Shown here: positions 16,598 through 25,791 of the stretch, piece by piece
Layout: every line of letters starts with the position of its first letter
Position numbering within the stretch: position 1 is the stretch's first letter
Assembly: GCA_030691075.1 (NCBI GenBank)
Contig: JAUYFI010000145.1
Location: 1-35,897 of the forward strand
Direction of reading: 5' to 3'
DNA: 35,897 bases
Source of the DNA: Sulfurisoma sp.
GTDB lineage: Bacteria > Pseudomonadota > Gammaproteobacteria > Burkholderiales > Rhodocyclaceae
The notes under the pieces: model-generated
The model's input: the letters and a program-made list of their open reading frames with translations, nothing else
Told to the model about the DNA's origin: nothing
Database searches by the model: none
Made by a program: the position numbers and the translations under genes

Positions 16598-17863
16598 ATG
16601 TCGCTCGGTTTCTACATCATCATGGCGGCGCAGTTTTTTTCCGCGCTCGCCGACAATGCCCTGCTGATCGTCGCGATCGCCATCCTGCGCGACATGCACG
16701 CGCCGGCGGCCTACGAGCCGCTGCTCAAGACCTTCTTCACCGTTTCCTACGTTGCGCTTGCCGCCTTCGTCGGCGCCTTCGCCGACTCGATGCCGAAGTG
16801 GCGGGTCATGTTCATCAGCAACGGCATCAAGATATTCGGCTGCTCGCTGATGTTCTTCGACGTGCATCCGCTCATGGCCTACGCCGTGGTCGGGCTGGGC
16901 GCCGCCGCCTATTCGCCGGCCAAGTACGGCATCCTCACCGAGTACCTGCCGCACCGCCTGCTGGTGGTGGCCAACGGCTGGATCGAGGGCCTCACCGTCG
17001 GCGCCATCATTCTCGGCGTGGTGCTGGGCGGCGCGATGATCACGCCCCACGCCGCCGACAGCCTGCTGGCGCTCGACTTCCCGCTGATCGACACCGGCAT
17101 CGACACCACGGCGGAGATGAGCCTGCTGATCATCGGCGCGCTTTATCTGGTCGCCGCGATCTTCAACCTGTATGTCCCCGATACCGGCGTCGACCACAAG
17201 CCGCTGAAGAAGAACCCGCTCTTCCTTTTCCACGAATTCAACCACTGCCTGAAACTGCTGTGGCGCGACAAGCTTGGCCAGGTGTCGCTGGCGGTAACGA
17301 CCCTGTTCTGGGGCGCGGGCGCGACGCTGCAATTCATCGTGCTCGAGTGGGCCCGGACCGCGCTCAACCTCGATCTATCGAAAGCCAGCATGCTGCAGGG
17401 CGTCGTCGCCGTCGGCGTCGCCATCGGCGCCATTCTCGCGGCGAAAATGATCACATTGCGCAAATCGGTGCGCGTCATTCCGCTGGGCATCGCCATGGGC
17501 GTTGGCGTGATCATCATGGTCGCCGTGCGCGACACCTGGGTGGCCATGCCGCTGCTGGTCGTCGTCGGCGTGCTCTCGGGCTTCTTCGTGGTGCCGATGA
17601 ACGCCCTGCTGCAACACCGCGGCCATATCCTCATGGGCGCCGGCCACTCCATCGCCGTGCAGAATTTCAACGAGAACCTGTCGATCCTCGTCATGACGAC
17701 GATCTACTCGCTGCTGATCCGGGCCAACCTGCACATCTACTGGATCATCGCGCTGTTCGGCTGTTTCGTGGCCGGCGCCATGTATCTGGTGATGCAGCGA
17801 CACGCGGCCAACCAGGCGACGCACGACGACGTCGCGCACCTGGACGACTCGGCGCATCGCTGA
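16598..17863 (+). CDS. lplT: Lysophospholipid transporter LplT
   Basis: A 421-aa major-facilitator protein that flips lysophospholipids across the inner membrane for re-acylation. The N-terminal MSLGFYIIMAAQFFSALADN and the SPAKYGILTEYLPH motif between TM4 and TM5 are signatures of LplT, and about 12 membrane segments are visible. In many bacteria lplT is paired with or fused to aas (acyltransferase/acyl-ACP synthetase); no aas is nearby, so the re-acylating enzyme must be elsewhere. It is divergent from the LysR gene and ends against pgl with a shared hairpin. Confidence 0.92.
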   Translation: MSLGFYIIMAAQFFSALADNALLIVAIAILRDMHAPAAYEPLLKTFFTVSYVALAAFVGAFADSMPKWRVMFISNGIKIFGCSLMFFDVHPLMAYAVVGLGAAAYSPAKYGILTEYLPHRLLVVANGWIEGLTVGAIILGVVLGGAMITPHAADSLLALDFPLIDTGIDTTAEMSLLIIGALYLVAAIFNLYVPDTGVDHKPLKKNPLFLFHEFNHCLKLLWRDKLGQVSLAVTTLFWGAGATLQFIVLEWARTALNLDLSKASMLQGVVAVGVAIGAILAAKMITLRKSVRVIPLGIAMGVGVIIMVAVRDTWVAMPLLVVVGVLSGFFVVPMNALLQHRGHILMGAGHSIAVQNFNENLSILVMTTIYSLLIRANLHIYWIIALFGCFVAGAMYLVMQRHAANQATHDDVAHLDDSAHR

Positions 17864-17882
17864 AGGGCGCGAGTTCCTTCAG
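17860..17882. terminator. Bidirectional hairpin between lplT and pgl
   Basis: Arms CTGAAGG (17860-17866) and CCTTCAG (17876-17882) with a 9-base loop contain both convergent stop codons. The plus strand continues GCGAAAAAG, so it lacks a classic U-run. The position fits a shared terminator. Confidence 0.5.
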
Positions 17883-18562
17883 GCGAAAAAGATGTCGACG
17901 CCCGCCGCCGGCGTCACGGCGGCCGCCGGGATCGATTCGCCGTTTTTCCACGCGGCCAGGGCGGCGCGCTTGGAGTCTCCCGCCGCCAGAAAAATCACCT
18001 GTCGTGCCGCGCCAAGCCGGCGGGCGCCGAGCGACACCCGTTGCGGCGGCGGCTTGGGCGCGTCGAACACGGCCAGCGCGTCCGGCGCATCGGCGGCTTC
18101 GCCCCAGTCGTGGCCAGGAAACAGGCTGGCGGTGTGGCCGTCCTCGCCCAGGCCGAGCAACACCAGATCAAATTCGCCGACGCCGGCCAGCGCTTTCACG
18201 TAGGCCGCCGCCGCGTCTTGTGCGCCTAGATCGCAGGGGATGACATGCACCTGCGGCGGCGGAATCGCCACGTGGTCCAGCCAGGCATCCGCCGCCATGC
18301 GGCTGTTGCGCTCGGGATCGGCGGGGGGCAGGCAACGCTCGTCGCCGAACCAGATGTGCCAGCGGGCCCAGTCGGTATCGGCCGGGCGCAGCGCGCGATA
18401 GACCCGCTGCGGCGTACCGCCGCCGGCCAGCACCAGATGAAAGGCGCCGCGCCGCGCCAATGCCGCCTTCGCGGCGTCAAGAATTTCCGCCGCCACGGCG
18501 CGTGCCAGCGCCCCGGCATCGGCCTGGGCATGCCAGCGGCAAATCTGACGGGCTTGAGTCAT
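17879..18562 (-). CDS. pgl: 6-phosphogluconolactonase
   Basis: Hydrolyses 6-phosphogluconolactone to 6-phosphogluconate, the second step of the oxidative pentose phosphate pathway. At 227 aa it has the normal DevB/NagB-type length. Motifs include LVLAGGGTPQRVYRAL near residues 43-58, the WFGDERCLPP block near 70-80, and LGLGEDGHTASLFPG in the second half. The start ATG 18562 is the natural N-terminus. The gene points away from gnd-zwf across a 110-bp gap, so the three pathway genes form one divergent cluster. Confidence 0.95.
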   Translation of the reverse strand: MTQARQICRWHAQADAGALARAVAAEILDAAKAALARRGAFHLVLAGGGTPQRVYRALRPADTDWARWHIWFGDERCLPPADPERNSRMAADAWLDHVAIPPPQVHVIPCDLGAQDAAAAYVKALAGVGEFDLVLLGLGEDGHTASLFPGHDWGEAADAPDALAVFDAPKPPPQRVSLGARRLGAARQVIFLAAGDSKRAALAAWKNGESIPAAAVTPAAGVDIFFA

Positions 18563-18599
18563 GGGCGGAACTGTCGCATTATCCGGTCACCGCGGGGAA

Positions 18600-18628
18600 T
18601 CGCGGTCGCCAGCATACCGCGACCGCGA
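18600..18628. promoter_or_regulatory. 10-bp perfect inverted repeat between pgl and gnd
   Basis: TCGCGGTCGC (18600-18609) and GCGACCGCGA (18619-18628) are perfect complements around a 9-base loop. It sits in the centre of the pgl/gnd divergent gap, 38 bp before pgl and 44 bp before gnd. It could be an operator for a dimeric sugar-phosphate regulator or a 5' leader hairpin of gnd. Confidence 0.45.
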
Positions 18629-18672
18629 CATGTCCGGCATTTCGAGCGACTCATTCACACAAGGGAGACATC

Positions 18673-19593
18673 ATGCGTCTGGCAATGATCGGGCTGGGAA
18701 AAATGGGCGGCAACATGGCGCGGCGGCTGCGTCGCGCCGGCATCGAGGTTGTCGGTTACGACCGCGACGGAAAGACCGTCGCCGGCCTGGCGCAAGAGTC
18801 CGGCATGATCGAAGCCGACTCGGTGGCCGCCGCGGTGGGCAAGCTGGCCGCGCCGCGCGTGGTCTGGCTGATGCTGCCCAGCGGCGAGCCGACCGAGAGT
18901 CAGTTGCGCGACCTGGCGCCGATGCTGGCCGCGGGCGACGTGGTGGTCGACGGCGGCAACTCCAACTACAAGGACAGTCAGCGCCGCGGCGCCTGGCTGG
19001 CCGAACGCGGCATCGGCTTCATGGACGCCGGCACCTCGGGCGGCGTCTGGGGCCTGGAAAACGGCTACTGCCTGATGGTCGGCGCCACGCCCGAGACGGC
19101 GAAGATCATGGAGCCGGTGCTCAAGGCCCTGGCCCCGGCGCCGGATCGCGGCTGGGCGCATGTCGGCCCGGTCGGCGCCGGTCACTACTCGAAGATGATT
19201 CACAACGGCATCGAGTACGGCATGATGCAGGCGCTGGCCGAGGGGCTCGATCTCCTGCGCGGCAAGCAGGAGTTCGAGTTCGACCTGGCCCAGCTCACCG
19301 AACTGTGGCGCCATAGTTCGGTGGTGCGGAGCTGGCTGCTCGACCTGACCGCCGACGGACTGAAAAACGATCAGAACCTGGAGAACATCGCGCCCTTCGT
19401 GTCCGATTCCGGCGAAGGCCGCTGGACGGTCATCGACTCCATCGAGCAGGGCATCGCCGCGCCGGTGCTGACGCTGGCGCTACAGATGCGCTTCGCCAGC
19501 CAGGACGAGAAAGGCTACAGCTACCGCCTGCTGTCCTTGATGCGCAACGCCTTCGGCGGCCATGCCGTCAAGGCCGGCGGTGAAGGCAAATGA
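18673..19593 (+). CDS. gnd: 6-phosphogluconate dehydrogenase, decarboxylating (short form)
   Basis: Converts 6-phosphogluconate to ribulose 5-phosphate and CO2. At 306 aa it is the short YqeC/GndA-type enzyme rather than the 470-aa form. This class is often NAD-dependent, and the D after the Rossmann fold (GYDRDGKT) agrees with NAD preference. The dinucleotide motif [13 protein letters not shown] is at residues 6-18, and GGNSNYKDS and [16 protein letters not shown] form the substrate and catalytic site. ATG 18673 has a strong AAGGGAG upstream; the longer open frame lacks support. Its stop overlaps the zwf start (ATGA). Confidence 0.95.
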   Translation: MRLAMIGLGKMGGNMARRLRRAGIEVVGYDRDGKTVAGLAQESGMIEADSVAAAVGKLAAPRVVWLMLPSGEPTESQLRDLAPMLAAGDVVVDGGNSNYKDSQRRGAWLAERGIGFMDAGTSGGVWGLENGYCLMVGATPETAKIMEPVLKALAPAPDRGWAHVGPVGAGHYSKMIHNGIEYGMMQALAEGLDLLRGKQEFEFDLAQLTELWRHSSVVRSWLLDLTADGLKNDQNLENIAPFVSDSGEGRWTVIDSIEQGIAAPVLTLALQMRFASQDEKGYSYRLLSLMRNAFGGHAVKAGGEGK

Positions 19594-21095
19594 AAACCAT
19601 CGACCCCTGCACCCTGGTGATCTTCGGCGCCGGCGGCAACCTGTCGCGGCGCAAGCTGATTCCCGCCCTCTTCCGCCTGGAGTTGGCCGGACGCCTGCCG
19701 GAGAAGATGCTGATTCTCGCCGCCAGCATCGAGGAGCGCGACCACGAACAGTGGATAACCGATGTGACCGCCATGCTCGACGCCCGCTTTCCGCAAGGCT
19801 ACGATCCGGCGGCCTTCGCGCGCTTTCGCGCGCGCCTGCACTACCACGCCAATCCGCCGGGCGACGACGACGCCTACGGTCGCTTGCAAAAGACGCTCGA
19901 CGAGAATCCGGAATTCCCGCCCAACGCCGTGTTCTACATGGCGGTGCGTCCGTCCGAGTTTCCCAACATCATCGACAGGCTGGGCAATGTCGGCCTGCTC
20001 AAGCAGAAGAACGGCTGGCGCCGCGTGGTGATCGAAAAGCCCTTCGGCTACGACCTGCTTTCCGCGCAGACGCTGCAGCAAAGCCTCTACCGCCACCTCA
20101 ACGAGCCGCAGATCTTCCGCATCGACCACTATCTCGGCAAGGGCACGGTGCAGAACGTCATGGTGTTCCGCTTCGCCAACATCATGCTCGAACCGCTGTG
20201 GAACCGGCACTACATCGACCATGTGCAGATCACCCACTCGGAGACGCTGGGCACCGAGGGGCGCGCCGACTACTACGAAGGCGCCGGCGCCTTGCGCGAC
20301 ATGATCCAGAGCCACCTGCTGCAACTGCTGGCGCTGGTGGCGATGGAACCGCCGGTGTCGATGGCGGCCGAGCACCTGCGCGACGAGAAGGTCAAGGTGC
20401 TGAAAGCCATCCGCCCGATCACCCAGAACGCCGTGCATGCCCACGCCTTTCGCGGCCAGTATGCCAGCGGCACCGTCGACGGCAAGACCGTGCCGGGCTA
20501 TCTGGAGGAGCCGGGCGTCTCGCCGGAGAGCACCACCGAAACCTACGCCGCGCTCAAGCTGTTCATCGACAACTGGCGCTGGTCGGGCGTGCCGTTCTAC
20601 CTGCGCACCGGCAAGCGCATGGCCGAGAACAGCTCGGCGATCTGCATCCGCTTCAAGAACCCGCCGCAGGACCTGCTGCGCCACACCCGCCACGACCCGT
20701 CGCGGCCCAACTGGATCATGCTCGGCATCCAGCCCAACGACTGCATGAAAATGGAATTGCAGGTCAAGGTGCCGGGGCTCGAACTGCACACCCGCACCCT
20801 CAGCCTCGACGCCACCTACCGCAAGGGCGACGAGGAGGATTACGATGCCTACGAGGGACTGCTGCTCGACACCATGCTCGGCGACCATTCGCTGTTCCTG
20901 CGCTACGACGAGGTGGAATGGGCGTGGCGCGTCGTCGATCCGGTGCTGAAGGTGTGGGCGATGGAGCGCGAGTTCATCAACGCCTACCAGTCCGGCTCCT
21001 GGGGGCCGCGCGGCACCTACCGTCTGTTCGACCGCGACGACCAGTTCTGGCGCCATTCGCTCGACATCGACGGCGCCGACCTGCAGGCGTACTGA
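19590..21095 (+). CDS. zwf: Glucose-6-phosphate 1-dehydrogenase
   Basis: Oxidises glucose 6-phosphate to 6-phosphogluconolactone, the entry to the oxidative pentose phosphate pathway and a main NADPH source. At 501 aa it has full length. The substrate/catalytic motif [13 protein letters not shown] is near residue 173, and the conserved EKPFGYDL is before it. The N-terminal nucleotide loop reads [11 protein letters not shown], where the usual form is GxxGDLxxRKL (Asp replaced by Asn). The start overlaps the gnd stop by 4 bp, so they are co-translated. The order gnd-zwf with pgl divergent gives all three enzymes of the oxidative branch. Confidence 0.96.
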   Translation: MKTIDPCTLVIFGAGGNLSRRKLIPALFRLELAGRLPEKMLILAASIEERDHEQWITDVTAMLDARFPQGYDPAAFARFRARLHYHANPPGDDDAYGRLQKTLDENPEFPPNAVFYMAVRPSEFPNIIDRLGNVGLLKQKNGWRRVVIEKPFGYDLLSAQTLQQSLYRHLNEPQIFRIDHYLGKGTVQNVMVFRFANIMLEPLWNRHYIDHVQITHSETLGTEGRADYYEGAGALRDMIQSHLLQLLALVAMEPPVSMAAEHLRDEKVKVLKAIRPITQNAVHAHAFRGQYASGTVDGKTVPGYLEEPGVSPESTTETYAALKLFIDNWRWSGVPFYLRTGKRMAENSSAICIRFKNPPQDLLRHTRHDPSRPNWIMLGIQPNDCMKMELQVKVPGLELHTRTLSLDATYRKGDEEDYDAYEGLLLDTMLGDHSLFLRYDEVEWAWRVVDPVLKVWAMEREFINAYQSGSWGPRGTYRLFDRDDQFWRHSLDIDGADLQAY

Positions 21096-21136
21096 CGCGC
21101 CCCCATTCAAGCAATCGTGTCCGCATCGGAGATCAA

Positions 21137-21427
21137 GTGAACGACAGCGAAGTCCTCTCGAAAGAACAACGCATCCTGCGCGTCCTGCGCAAGGTATTGG
21201 CCAACATCGTCAAGGATGCCACCCCCGCGCCGGGGCAACCGCATCCATTGCAGGAAAGCACGATTCACGACATCCGCGATCTTTTCGGCCTGATTGCCGA
21301 GCGCGAGGCGGAACTCGCCGATCAGGCGGGGCTCGACCGGAACGAGAAGCCCTACTACGCCGACGAGCCGCCGAGCAGCAAGGTCGTGACGCTGCACCGG
21401 CCCGGCAGGGACAAGAAGCTCGACTGA
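21137..21427 (+). CDS. Small conserved hypothetical protein
   Basis: A 96-aa charged, soluble protein with no signal peptide. GTG 21137 is taken as the start because GGAG lies 6-9 bases upstream. It reads as a compact helical protein: KEQRILRVLRKVLANIVKD, then STIHDIRDLFGLIAEREAEL, then a Pro/Ser tail and a basic end. I do not recognise a named family. It lies 41 bp after zwf on the same strand and may share its transcript. A 108-bp dispersed repeat begins 4 bp after its stop. Confidence 0.75.
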   Translation: MNDSEVLSKEQRILRVLRKVLANIVKDATPAPGQPHPLQESTIHDIRDLFGLIAEREAELADQAGLDRNEKPYYADEPPSSKVVTLHRPGRDKKLD

Positions 21428-21431
21428 CTTT

Positions 21432-21539
21432 CATGGTCGCCGAATCCGCCCCCGTGCCATGAAATCGTTCAAGGCAATAAAGGCCCGCCCCTCCCGTCCT
21501 CCCCTCGCGGGGAGGCGACTGGCTGGCTCGCTGCGCTCG
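21432..21539 (+). repeat. 108-bp dispersed intergenic repeat, copy A
   Basis: Matches the reverse complement of 32880-32987 at 97 of 108 positions by my alignment. It starts CATGGTCGCCGAATCC and ends GCTCGCTGCGCTCG. Inside is a perfect hairpin, CCTCCCC (21498-21504) with GGGGAGG (21509-21515) and loop TCGC. It lies between the small gene at 21137 and the convergent diguanylate cyclase gene. The rest of that gap (21540-21630) is GC-rich with more short hairpins and no gene. Confidence 0.85.
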
Positions 21540-21630
21540 ATGTTTTACCCGGCGCCAAATTCCGGTATTTGACTTGCCCCAGGCCCCCTCGGCGCGGGGC
21601 CGACGGGGCCGCGCGGCCACCGGCGGCCTC

Positions 21631-23472
21631 TCAGATCAGGTCGCCGGCACAGACCCAGCAGTTCTTGCCGCGGCGCTTGGCTTCGTACATCGCGATATCG
21701 GCGTTGCGCAGCAGGGCTTCGACATTCACGCCGTCGTCCGGGTGCAGGGCGATGCCCACCGAGGCGCCGACGCGACAGGCGTGGCCGGAAAATTCCACCG
21801 GCGGCGCGAGAGCCTCGATGATTTTTTGCGCCACCGCGGCGGCGCCCTCCGGGCGGTTGACCGTCCGCAGCAGCACGGCGAACTCGTCGCCGCCGATGCG
21901 GCCGACGGTGTCGGAGTCCCGAACGCAGCCGGCGATCCGCCCGGCGACTTCGCGCAGCAGGGCGTCGCCCGCCTCGTGGCCGTGCCGGTCGTTCACCGCC
22001 TTGAAGCCGTCGATGTCGAGATAGAGCACCGTGAAGCCGCTCTGCTCGCGGCGCGCCTCGTTGATCGCGCGCTCGACGCGGTCGAAGAACAGCACGCGGT
22101 TGGGCAGGCCGGTCAGGCGGTCGAAGTGGGCAAGTTGGGCCAGTTCCTCTTCCATGTACTTGCGCTGGGTGATGTCGTGATGAATGGCGATGAAGCGCGC
22201 CACCCGCCCCTCGCCGTCCTTGACCGGCGAGATGGTCACCAGGTCGTGATAGAAGCTGCCGTCCTTGCGGCGATTGACCAACTCGCCGCGCCAGGGCGCG
22301 CCGGCCATGATGGTGGCCCACATCCGCCGGTAGAACCGATCGTCCTGGCGGCCGCTTTTCAGCACCCGCGGCGTGTTGCCGATGGCTTCCCGCGCCGTGT
22401 AGCCGGTCATGGCGACGAAGGCCGGATTGACGTACTCGATCACGCCCCGCTCGTTGGTGATGGTGACCGCGTCGCTGTTGGCGTCGATGGCCTGGGAACG
22501 CCAGCCGAGGGCATCGCCCTGCTGAACGATCTTCAGGTAGTGGCGGGTGACCAGGGCCGCCATCGCCAACAGCGCCAGGGCGCCGGCGAGGAACCAGGCC
22601 GCCTGCGTCCGCCATTCGGCGAACACCTCGTCGCTCGCCAGTCCCAGCACCACCAGCAGCGGCAGCCCCTCGACGCGGCGCACGATGTAGATGCGGTCGA
22701 TGTCGTCCACCGGCGAACGGGTGCGGTCGAAGCCATCGAGCCGGTTCTGGGCGACGAAGCGGCGCAGGCGTTCGTCGTCGACCGGTTTGCCCAGTGCCTG
22801 CGGCGCCGCCGGCCGGCGCGCCGCCAGGTTCAGGTCCAGATCGAGCAGGGCGGCGCTGCCTCGCGCGCCGACATCGATGTTGCGCAGCCAGCCGTCGAAG
22901 AAACTCATTTCCATGCGCAACAGCGCCGCGCCGGCAAAACGGCCGTCGCCGTTGCGGATTTTCCGGGCCATGCCGATTTGCAGAAAATTCTGTTGCCCCA
23001 GATGAACGCCGGAGACATAGACATCGCTTCCTCCCGGGGCGCGCATGGCCCGGCACTCGGGCTTGCCGCCGAGATCGACGCCGGGTACGTCGCGCGCGGC
23101 ATGAGTGCCGACGCAGTCCGCGTTCATGAGGCCGATGCCGTAGATGTGGGGCAGCGACCGGGCCTTCTCCTGGAGCAGCCGGCGCACGCGCGCCATGTGG
23201 CCGGCGTCGGGATCGGGGAAGCGGAGGCGAGCCGGATCGATGTGGCCGATAACGTCGCGCAGCACGTAATCCGATTCGCGAAAGGAGCCTTCGATACCCT
23301 TGGCGATCAGTTGCGCCAGGCTGCGCAAGCGCTCCTCGGCGCCCTGTTGGGCCTGGCGATGGGATGCGTGCAGCACCCAGGCCACGGCCGCGACCACGGC
23401 CAGCGCGAACAGGGCCGTCCGCAGCAGCGCCTGGCGGCGCGTGTTCTCGATGGTGATAGCGGCCGCGGCCAT
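21631..23472 (-). CDS. Membrane diguanylate cyclase: periplasmic sensor, PAS, GGDEF
   Basis: A 613-aa c-di-GMP synthase. TM1 is about residues 15-36, followed by a periplasmic sensor domain of about 210 residues with a Cache/CHASE-like helix start (EERLRSLAQLIAKGIEGSF), then TM2 (about 300-320), one PAS domain with PAC motif, and the GGDEF domain. GGDEF is at 527-531, with the RxxD inhibitory site (RDSD) at 518-521, so it should be active and product-inhibited. ATG 23472 is preferred over ATG 23541 because a -10-like GATAAT lies at 23506-23501. With that promoter, the upstream ATG would be outside the transcript. It is the last gene of the c-di-GMP block, and its own promoter carries the TGACATT box. 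Confidence 0.92.
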   Translation of the reverse strand: MAAAAITIENTRRQALLRTALFALAVVAAVAWVLHASHRQAQQGAEERLRSLAQLIAKGIEGSFRESDYVLRDVIGHIDPARLRFPDPDAGHMARVRRLLQEKARSLPHIYGIGLMNADCVGTHAARDVPGVDLGGKPECRAMRAPGGSDVYVSGVHLGQQNFLQIGMARKIRNGDGRFAGAALLRMEMSFFDGWLRNIDVGARGSAALLDLDLNLAARRPAAPQALGKPVDDERLRRFVAQNRLDGFDRTRSPVDDIDRIYIVRRVEGLPLLVVLGLASDEVFAEWRTQAAWFLAGALALLAMAALVTRHYLKIVQQGDALGWRSQAIDANSDAVTITNERGVIEYVNPAFVAMTGYTAREAIGNTPRVLKSGRQDDRFYRRMWATIMAGAPWRGELVNRRKDGSFYHDLVTISPVKDGEGRVARFIAIHHDITQRKYMEEELAQLAHFDRLTGLPNRVLFFDRVERAINEARREQSGFTVLYLDIDGFKAVNDRHGHEAGDALLREVAGRIAGCVRDSDTVGRIGGDEFAVLLRTVNRPEGAAAVAQKIIEALAPPVEFSGHACRVGASVGIALHPDDGVNVEALLRNADIAMYEAKRRGKNCWVCAGDLI

Positions 23473-23497
23473 GGCGTTGTCGTGAATTCTCCCGCCC

Positions 23498-23555
23498 GCG
23501 ATTATCCTCGTTCCGGCGTCGCCGAAACTGACATTCGTTGACATTTTCCGACATC
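23498..23555 (-). promoter_or_regulatory. TGACATT-box promoter of the GGDEF gene
   Basis: Half-sites TGACATT at 23529-23535 and 23539-23545, with a weaker third at 23549-23555 (CGACATC), all on a 10-bp period. On the gene strand they read AATGTCA-N3-AATGTCA. Then 22 bp separate the proximal half-site from GATAAT (23506-23501). The -35 position is poor (AGTTTC), as expected at an activator-dependent promoter. The block 23498-23545 is 41/48 identical to 25792-25839. Confidence 0.65.
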
Positions 23556-23598
23556 GGCCCGGCGGAGCGTCGGCCGCGTCGCCCGGCATGACGCCAGA

Positions 23599-24519
23599 CT
23601 ATGCCGTAAACATCGACGGCGCGGCTTCGGTCCCGCTTGCCAGTATCTCTCCGGCGCGGTGGATGATTGCCGCCCGCCGTTCCTCGTCGAGGCCGACCAG
23701 CCTGGCGGCGAGCCAGGGCAAGGATGCGTTCGGAATCAGGCGCCTGGCCGCGGCGAGGTCGAAGGGCAACTCGGGGTCGTCGGGGCCGCGGGAAAGATGC
23801 CTTGCCGTGTCGCTGCAAAGACGCGAGAGATTGGCGCGCGCGTCGTCGACGCCGCGAATGAGCTGCGTGACCAGGACCGGCAGTTCCCACAGGGCCGCGC
23901 AGGCGAGCGTCAGATCCCGGAACTCGAAGCCGCAGGCGAGCCGCTGGGCCGCGGCGGCATCGCCGGCGCCGTCGGCGGCGAGCGCGTCGAGGGCGGCTTG
24001 CGGCAGTTCCGGCGCGAAGGTCCACAGCAGCAGTTCGCCGGCTTCCGCCAGCAGCGCGGCCATGGCGATTTCGTCGGCGACGACGTCGCCGCGGGCCGCT
24101 CCCCACGACCTGGCCAGGCGCCCGGCCAGCACCCCGCGCGCCTCGCAGCCCGCCAGCCCCGGCTGCCCAGCCTCGGCCTCCGGGCTGTCCCGCAGCAGGC
24201 TGCCGAAGCCGGCGACGCCGAGTTGCATTACCGCGCCCAGCGGCGTGCTCGTCTCGCGCCCGAGGCGCCGGGAGCGGCGCCCCTCGGCCGCCCGCAGCAG
24301 GCGCAGGCACAGGAGCGGATCGACGCCGGCGAGATCGGCGAGTTCGCGCGTGGCGAGGCGATCGCCCCGTTCCGCATGGAGCACGCGCAGCATCGTTTTC
24401 GAGCGCGGCATGGCGGGCAGTTCGCGATCGCTCAGGAACTCCGCCCACCGCTCGACGCCCCGGAGATGCCGCCGGTCATTCGACATCGGACATTCGCGCC
24501 GGGCGCGGTTTCCCTGCAT
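23599..24519 (-). CDS. HDOD-domain protein
   Basis: A 306-aa soluble protein built around an HDOD domain (about residues 30-230), a non-catalytic relative of HD domains found in signalling and cell-cycle regulators. The ELPAMPRSKTMLRVLHAE start and the LADLAGVDPLLCLRLLRAAE helix are typical of HDOD. No catalytic HD metal site is visible. Start ATG 24519 is 12 bp after the HD-GYP stop, supporting co-translation; ATG 24486 is an alternative, and neither has a strong ribosome site. It probably works as a scaffold or output partner in the adjacent c-di-GMP system, but its partner is unknown. Confidence 0.8.
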   Translation of the reverse strand: MQGNRARRECPMSNDRRHLRGVERWAEFLSDRELPAMPRSKTMLRVLHAERGDRLATRELADLAGVDPLLCLRLLRAAEGRRSRRLGRETSTPLGAVMQLGVAGFGSLLRDSPEAEAGQPGLAGCEARGVLAGRLARSWGAARGDVVADEIAMAALLAEAGELLLWTFAPELPQAALDALAADGAGDAAAAQRLACGFEFRDLTLACAALWELPVLVTQLIRGVDDARANLSRLCSDTARHLSRGPDDPELPFDLAAARRLIPNASLPWLAARLVGLDEERRAAIIHRAGEILASGTEAAPSMFTA

Positions 24520-24531
24520 CGCCGCTTGCCG

Positions 24532-25743
24532 TCAGCCCGCCCGGCCGTAGTCCCACAGCGCGTGGAAATTGATCGCCATGAGCTTGTCGTGCGGGATGCC
24601 CTCGCTGATCGCGAAGGGCTGCCGGGCCGTGTCGCGCTCGCTCAAGTAGGCCAGCGGCATGCCGAGCGGGTCGCGCACGCTTTTGACTTTCGGCGCGGCG
24701 GCGGCGGTGCCCCGCCGAATGACGATGGCCGTTTCGCCGTTGCGGAGCTTGACGAAGGAGCCGGGTGGGTAGATGCCCAGGGTCTTGACGAAGACATGCA
24801 CGAGTTCGCCGTCGATCATGCCGCCGCGCTCGACGAACATCCGCCCCAGGGCCTCCTTGCCGTGGAGCGCCGCACGGTGGGCGCGGGGCTTGATCATGGT
24901 TCCGTAAATATCGGCCAGGGCGAGAATCTTCGCGCCGCGGCCGATGTCCGCGCCCTTCAGACCGACGGGATAACCGCCGCCGTCCGGCCTTTCGTGGTGT
25001 TGCCATATGATTTGCAGCCACGACTCGTCCTCGACGCCGAATTCCCTGAGCATTTCCACCGACAGTTGCGGATGCAGCGCGATCAACTCCTTCTCGGTCG
25101 CGGTGAGCGGCCGGTGCTGGGTATGCAGAAATTCCTGCAGGTTGAGGATGGAAATGTTGGCGGTGAGCGCGGCGGCCAGGATGGACAGGCGTTCCGGCGG
25201 CGGGATGTCCAGGCGGATGGCGACCAGTTCGCTCAATACCGCCTTGTGTATCGGGTGGATCGTGGTGTAGCGGCAAATGGGATCGAGATGGATGGCGCCG
25301 AGGGCGGCGTCCTCGTCGAGCTTGCACAGGGCCTGAATCCCCTTGCCGATGTTGAGAATCCGCTCCGGGAAATTGAGCGGCCTGCCCGAGCACAGGTTGC
25401 GGATGGAGTCGCGATACGACTGCTGCAATTCCTCCAGGACGACCCGTTCCGGCGGCTTCGTGCCGCAGTGGGTCTTGATGGCGTTGAACAGCGCGCGCAC
25501 CCGATCCTTGCAGTTGTCCATCATGAAAAACGGGGTCTGTTTTTCGTCCTTGGCCGGATCGTTTTTTCCGTCGCCCTTGGCCGCCGCGTCGTCCGAGAAC
25601 AAGCCGCGCTCGACGAGCGCGTCGAGCTGTTTCTCGCTCCCGATCATCTGGCCCCGTTGCAGCAGCAGATTGCCCTTGCTGTCGTAGCAGTCGAAAGCCA
25701 GGGGCTGCCCCACCACGATATTCGCGCCATTTATTCTCGCCAT
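24532..25743 (-). CDS. Degenerate HD-GYP protein (HD dyad lost)
   Basis: A 403-aa cytoplasmic protein with an HD-GYP domain at about 150-300. HHE (249-251) and GYP (257-259, in HHERPDGGGYP) are kept, as is the ADIYGTMIKPR helix. However, the position of the catalytic LLHDIGK motif reads LTANISI: the metal-binding H and D are A195 and N196. It therefore probably does not hydrolyse c-di-GMP and may act as a c-di-GMP receptor or regulator. The N-terminal 60 residues (IVVGQPLAFDCYDSKGNLLLQRG) are a PilZ-like or DUF3391-like leader. Start ATG 25743 has a good GGAGGG site. Its promoter carries the TGACATT box at 25792-25839. The HDOD gene follows after 12 bp. Confidence 0.85.
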   Translation of the reverse strand: MARINGANIVVGQPLAFDCYDSKGNLLLQRGQMIGSEKQLDALVERGLFSDDAAAKGDGKNDPAKDEKQTPFFMMDNCKDRVRALFNAIKTHCGTKPPERVVLEELQQSYRDSIRNLCSGRPLNFPERILNIGKGIQALCKLDEDAALGAIHLDPICRYTTIHPIHKAVLSELVAIRLDIPPPERLSILAAALTANISILNLQEFLHTQHRPLTATEKELIALHPQLSVEMLREFGVEDESWLQIIWQHHERPDGGGYPVGLKGADIGRGAKILALADIYGTMIKPRAHRAALHGKEALGRMFVERGGMIDGELVHVFVKTLGIYPPGSFVKLRNGETAIVIRRGTAAAAPKVKSVRDPLGMPLAYLSERDTARQPFAISEGIPHDKLMAINFHALWDYGRAG

Positions 25744-25791
25744 ACGCCCTCCGGCTTCGACCCCGCGCTCTGGCGGATTCTTCCATGGAGG

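Noticed and set aside
21540-21630. GC-rich hairpins between repeat A and the GGDEF gene end as a strong terminator
   Set aside because: Several overlapping short stems and no U-run; cannot choose one.
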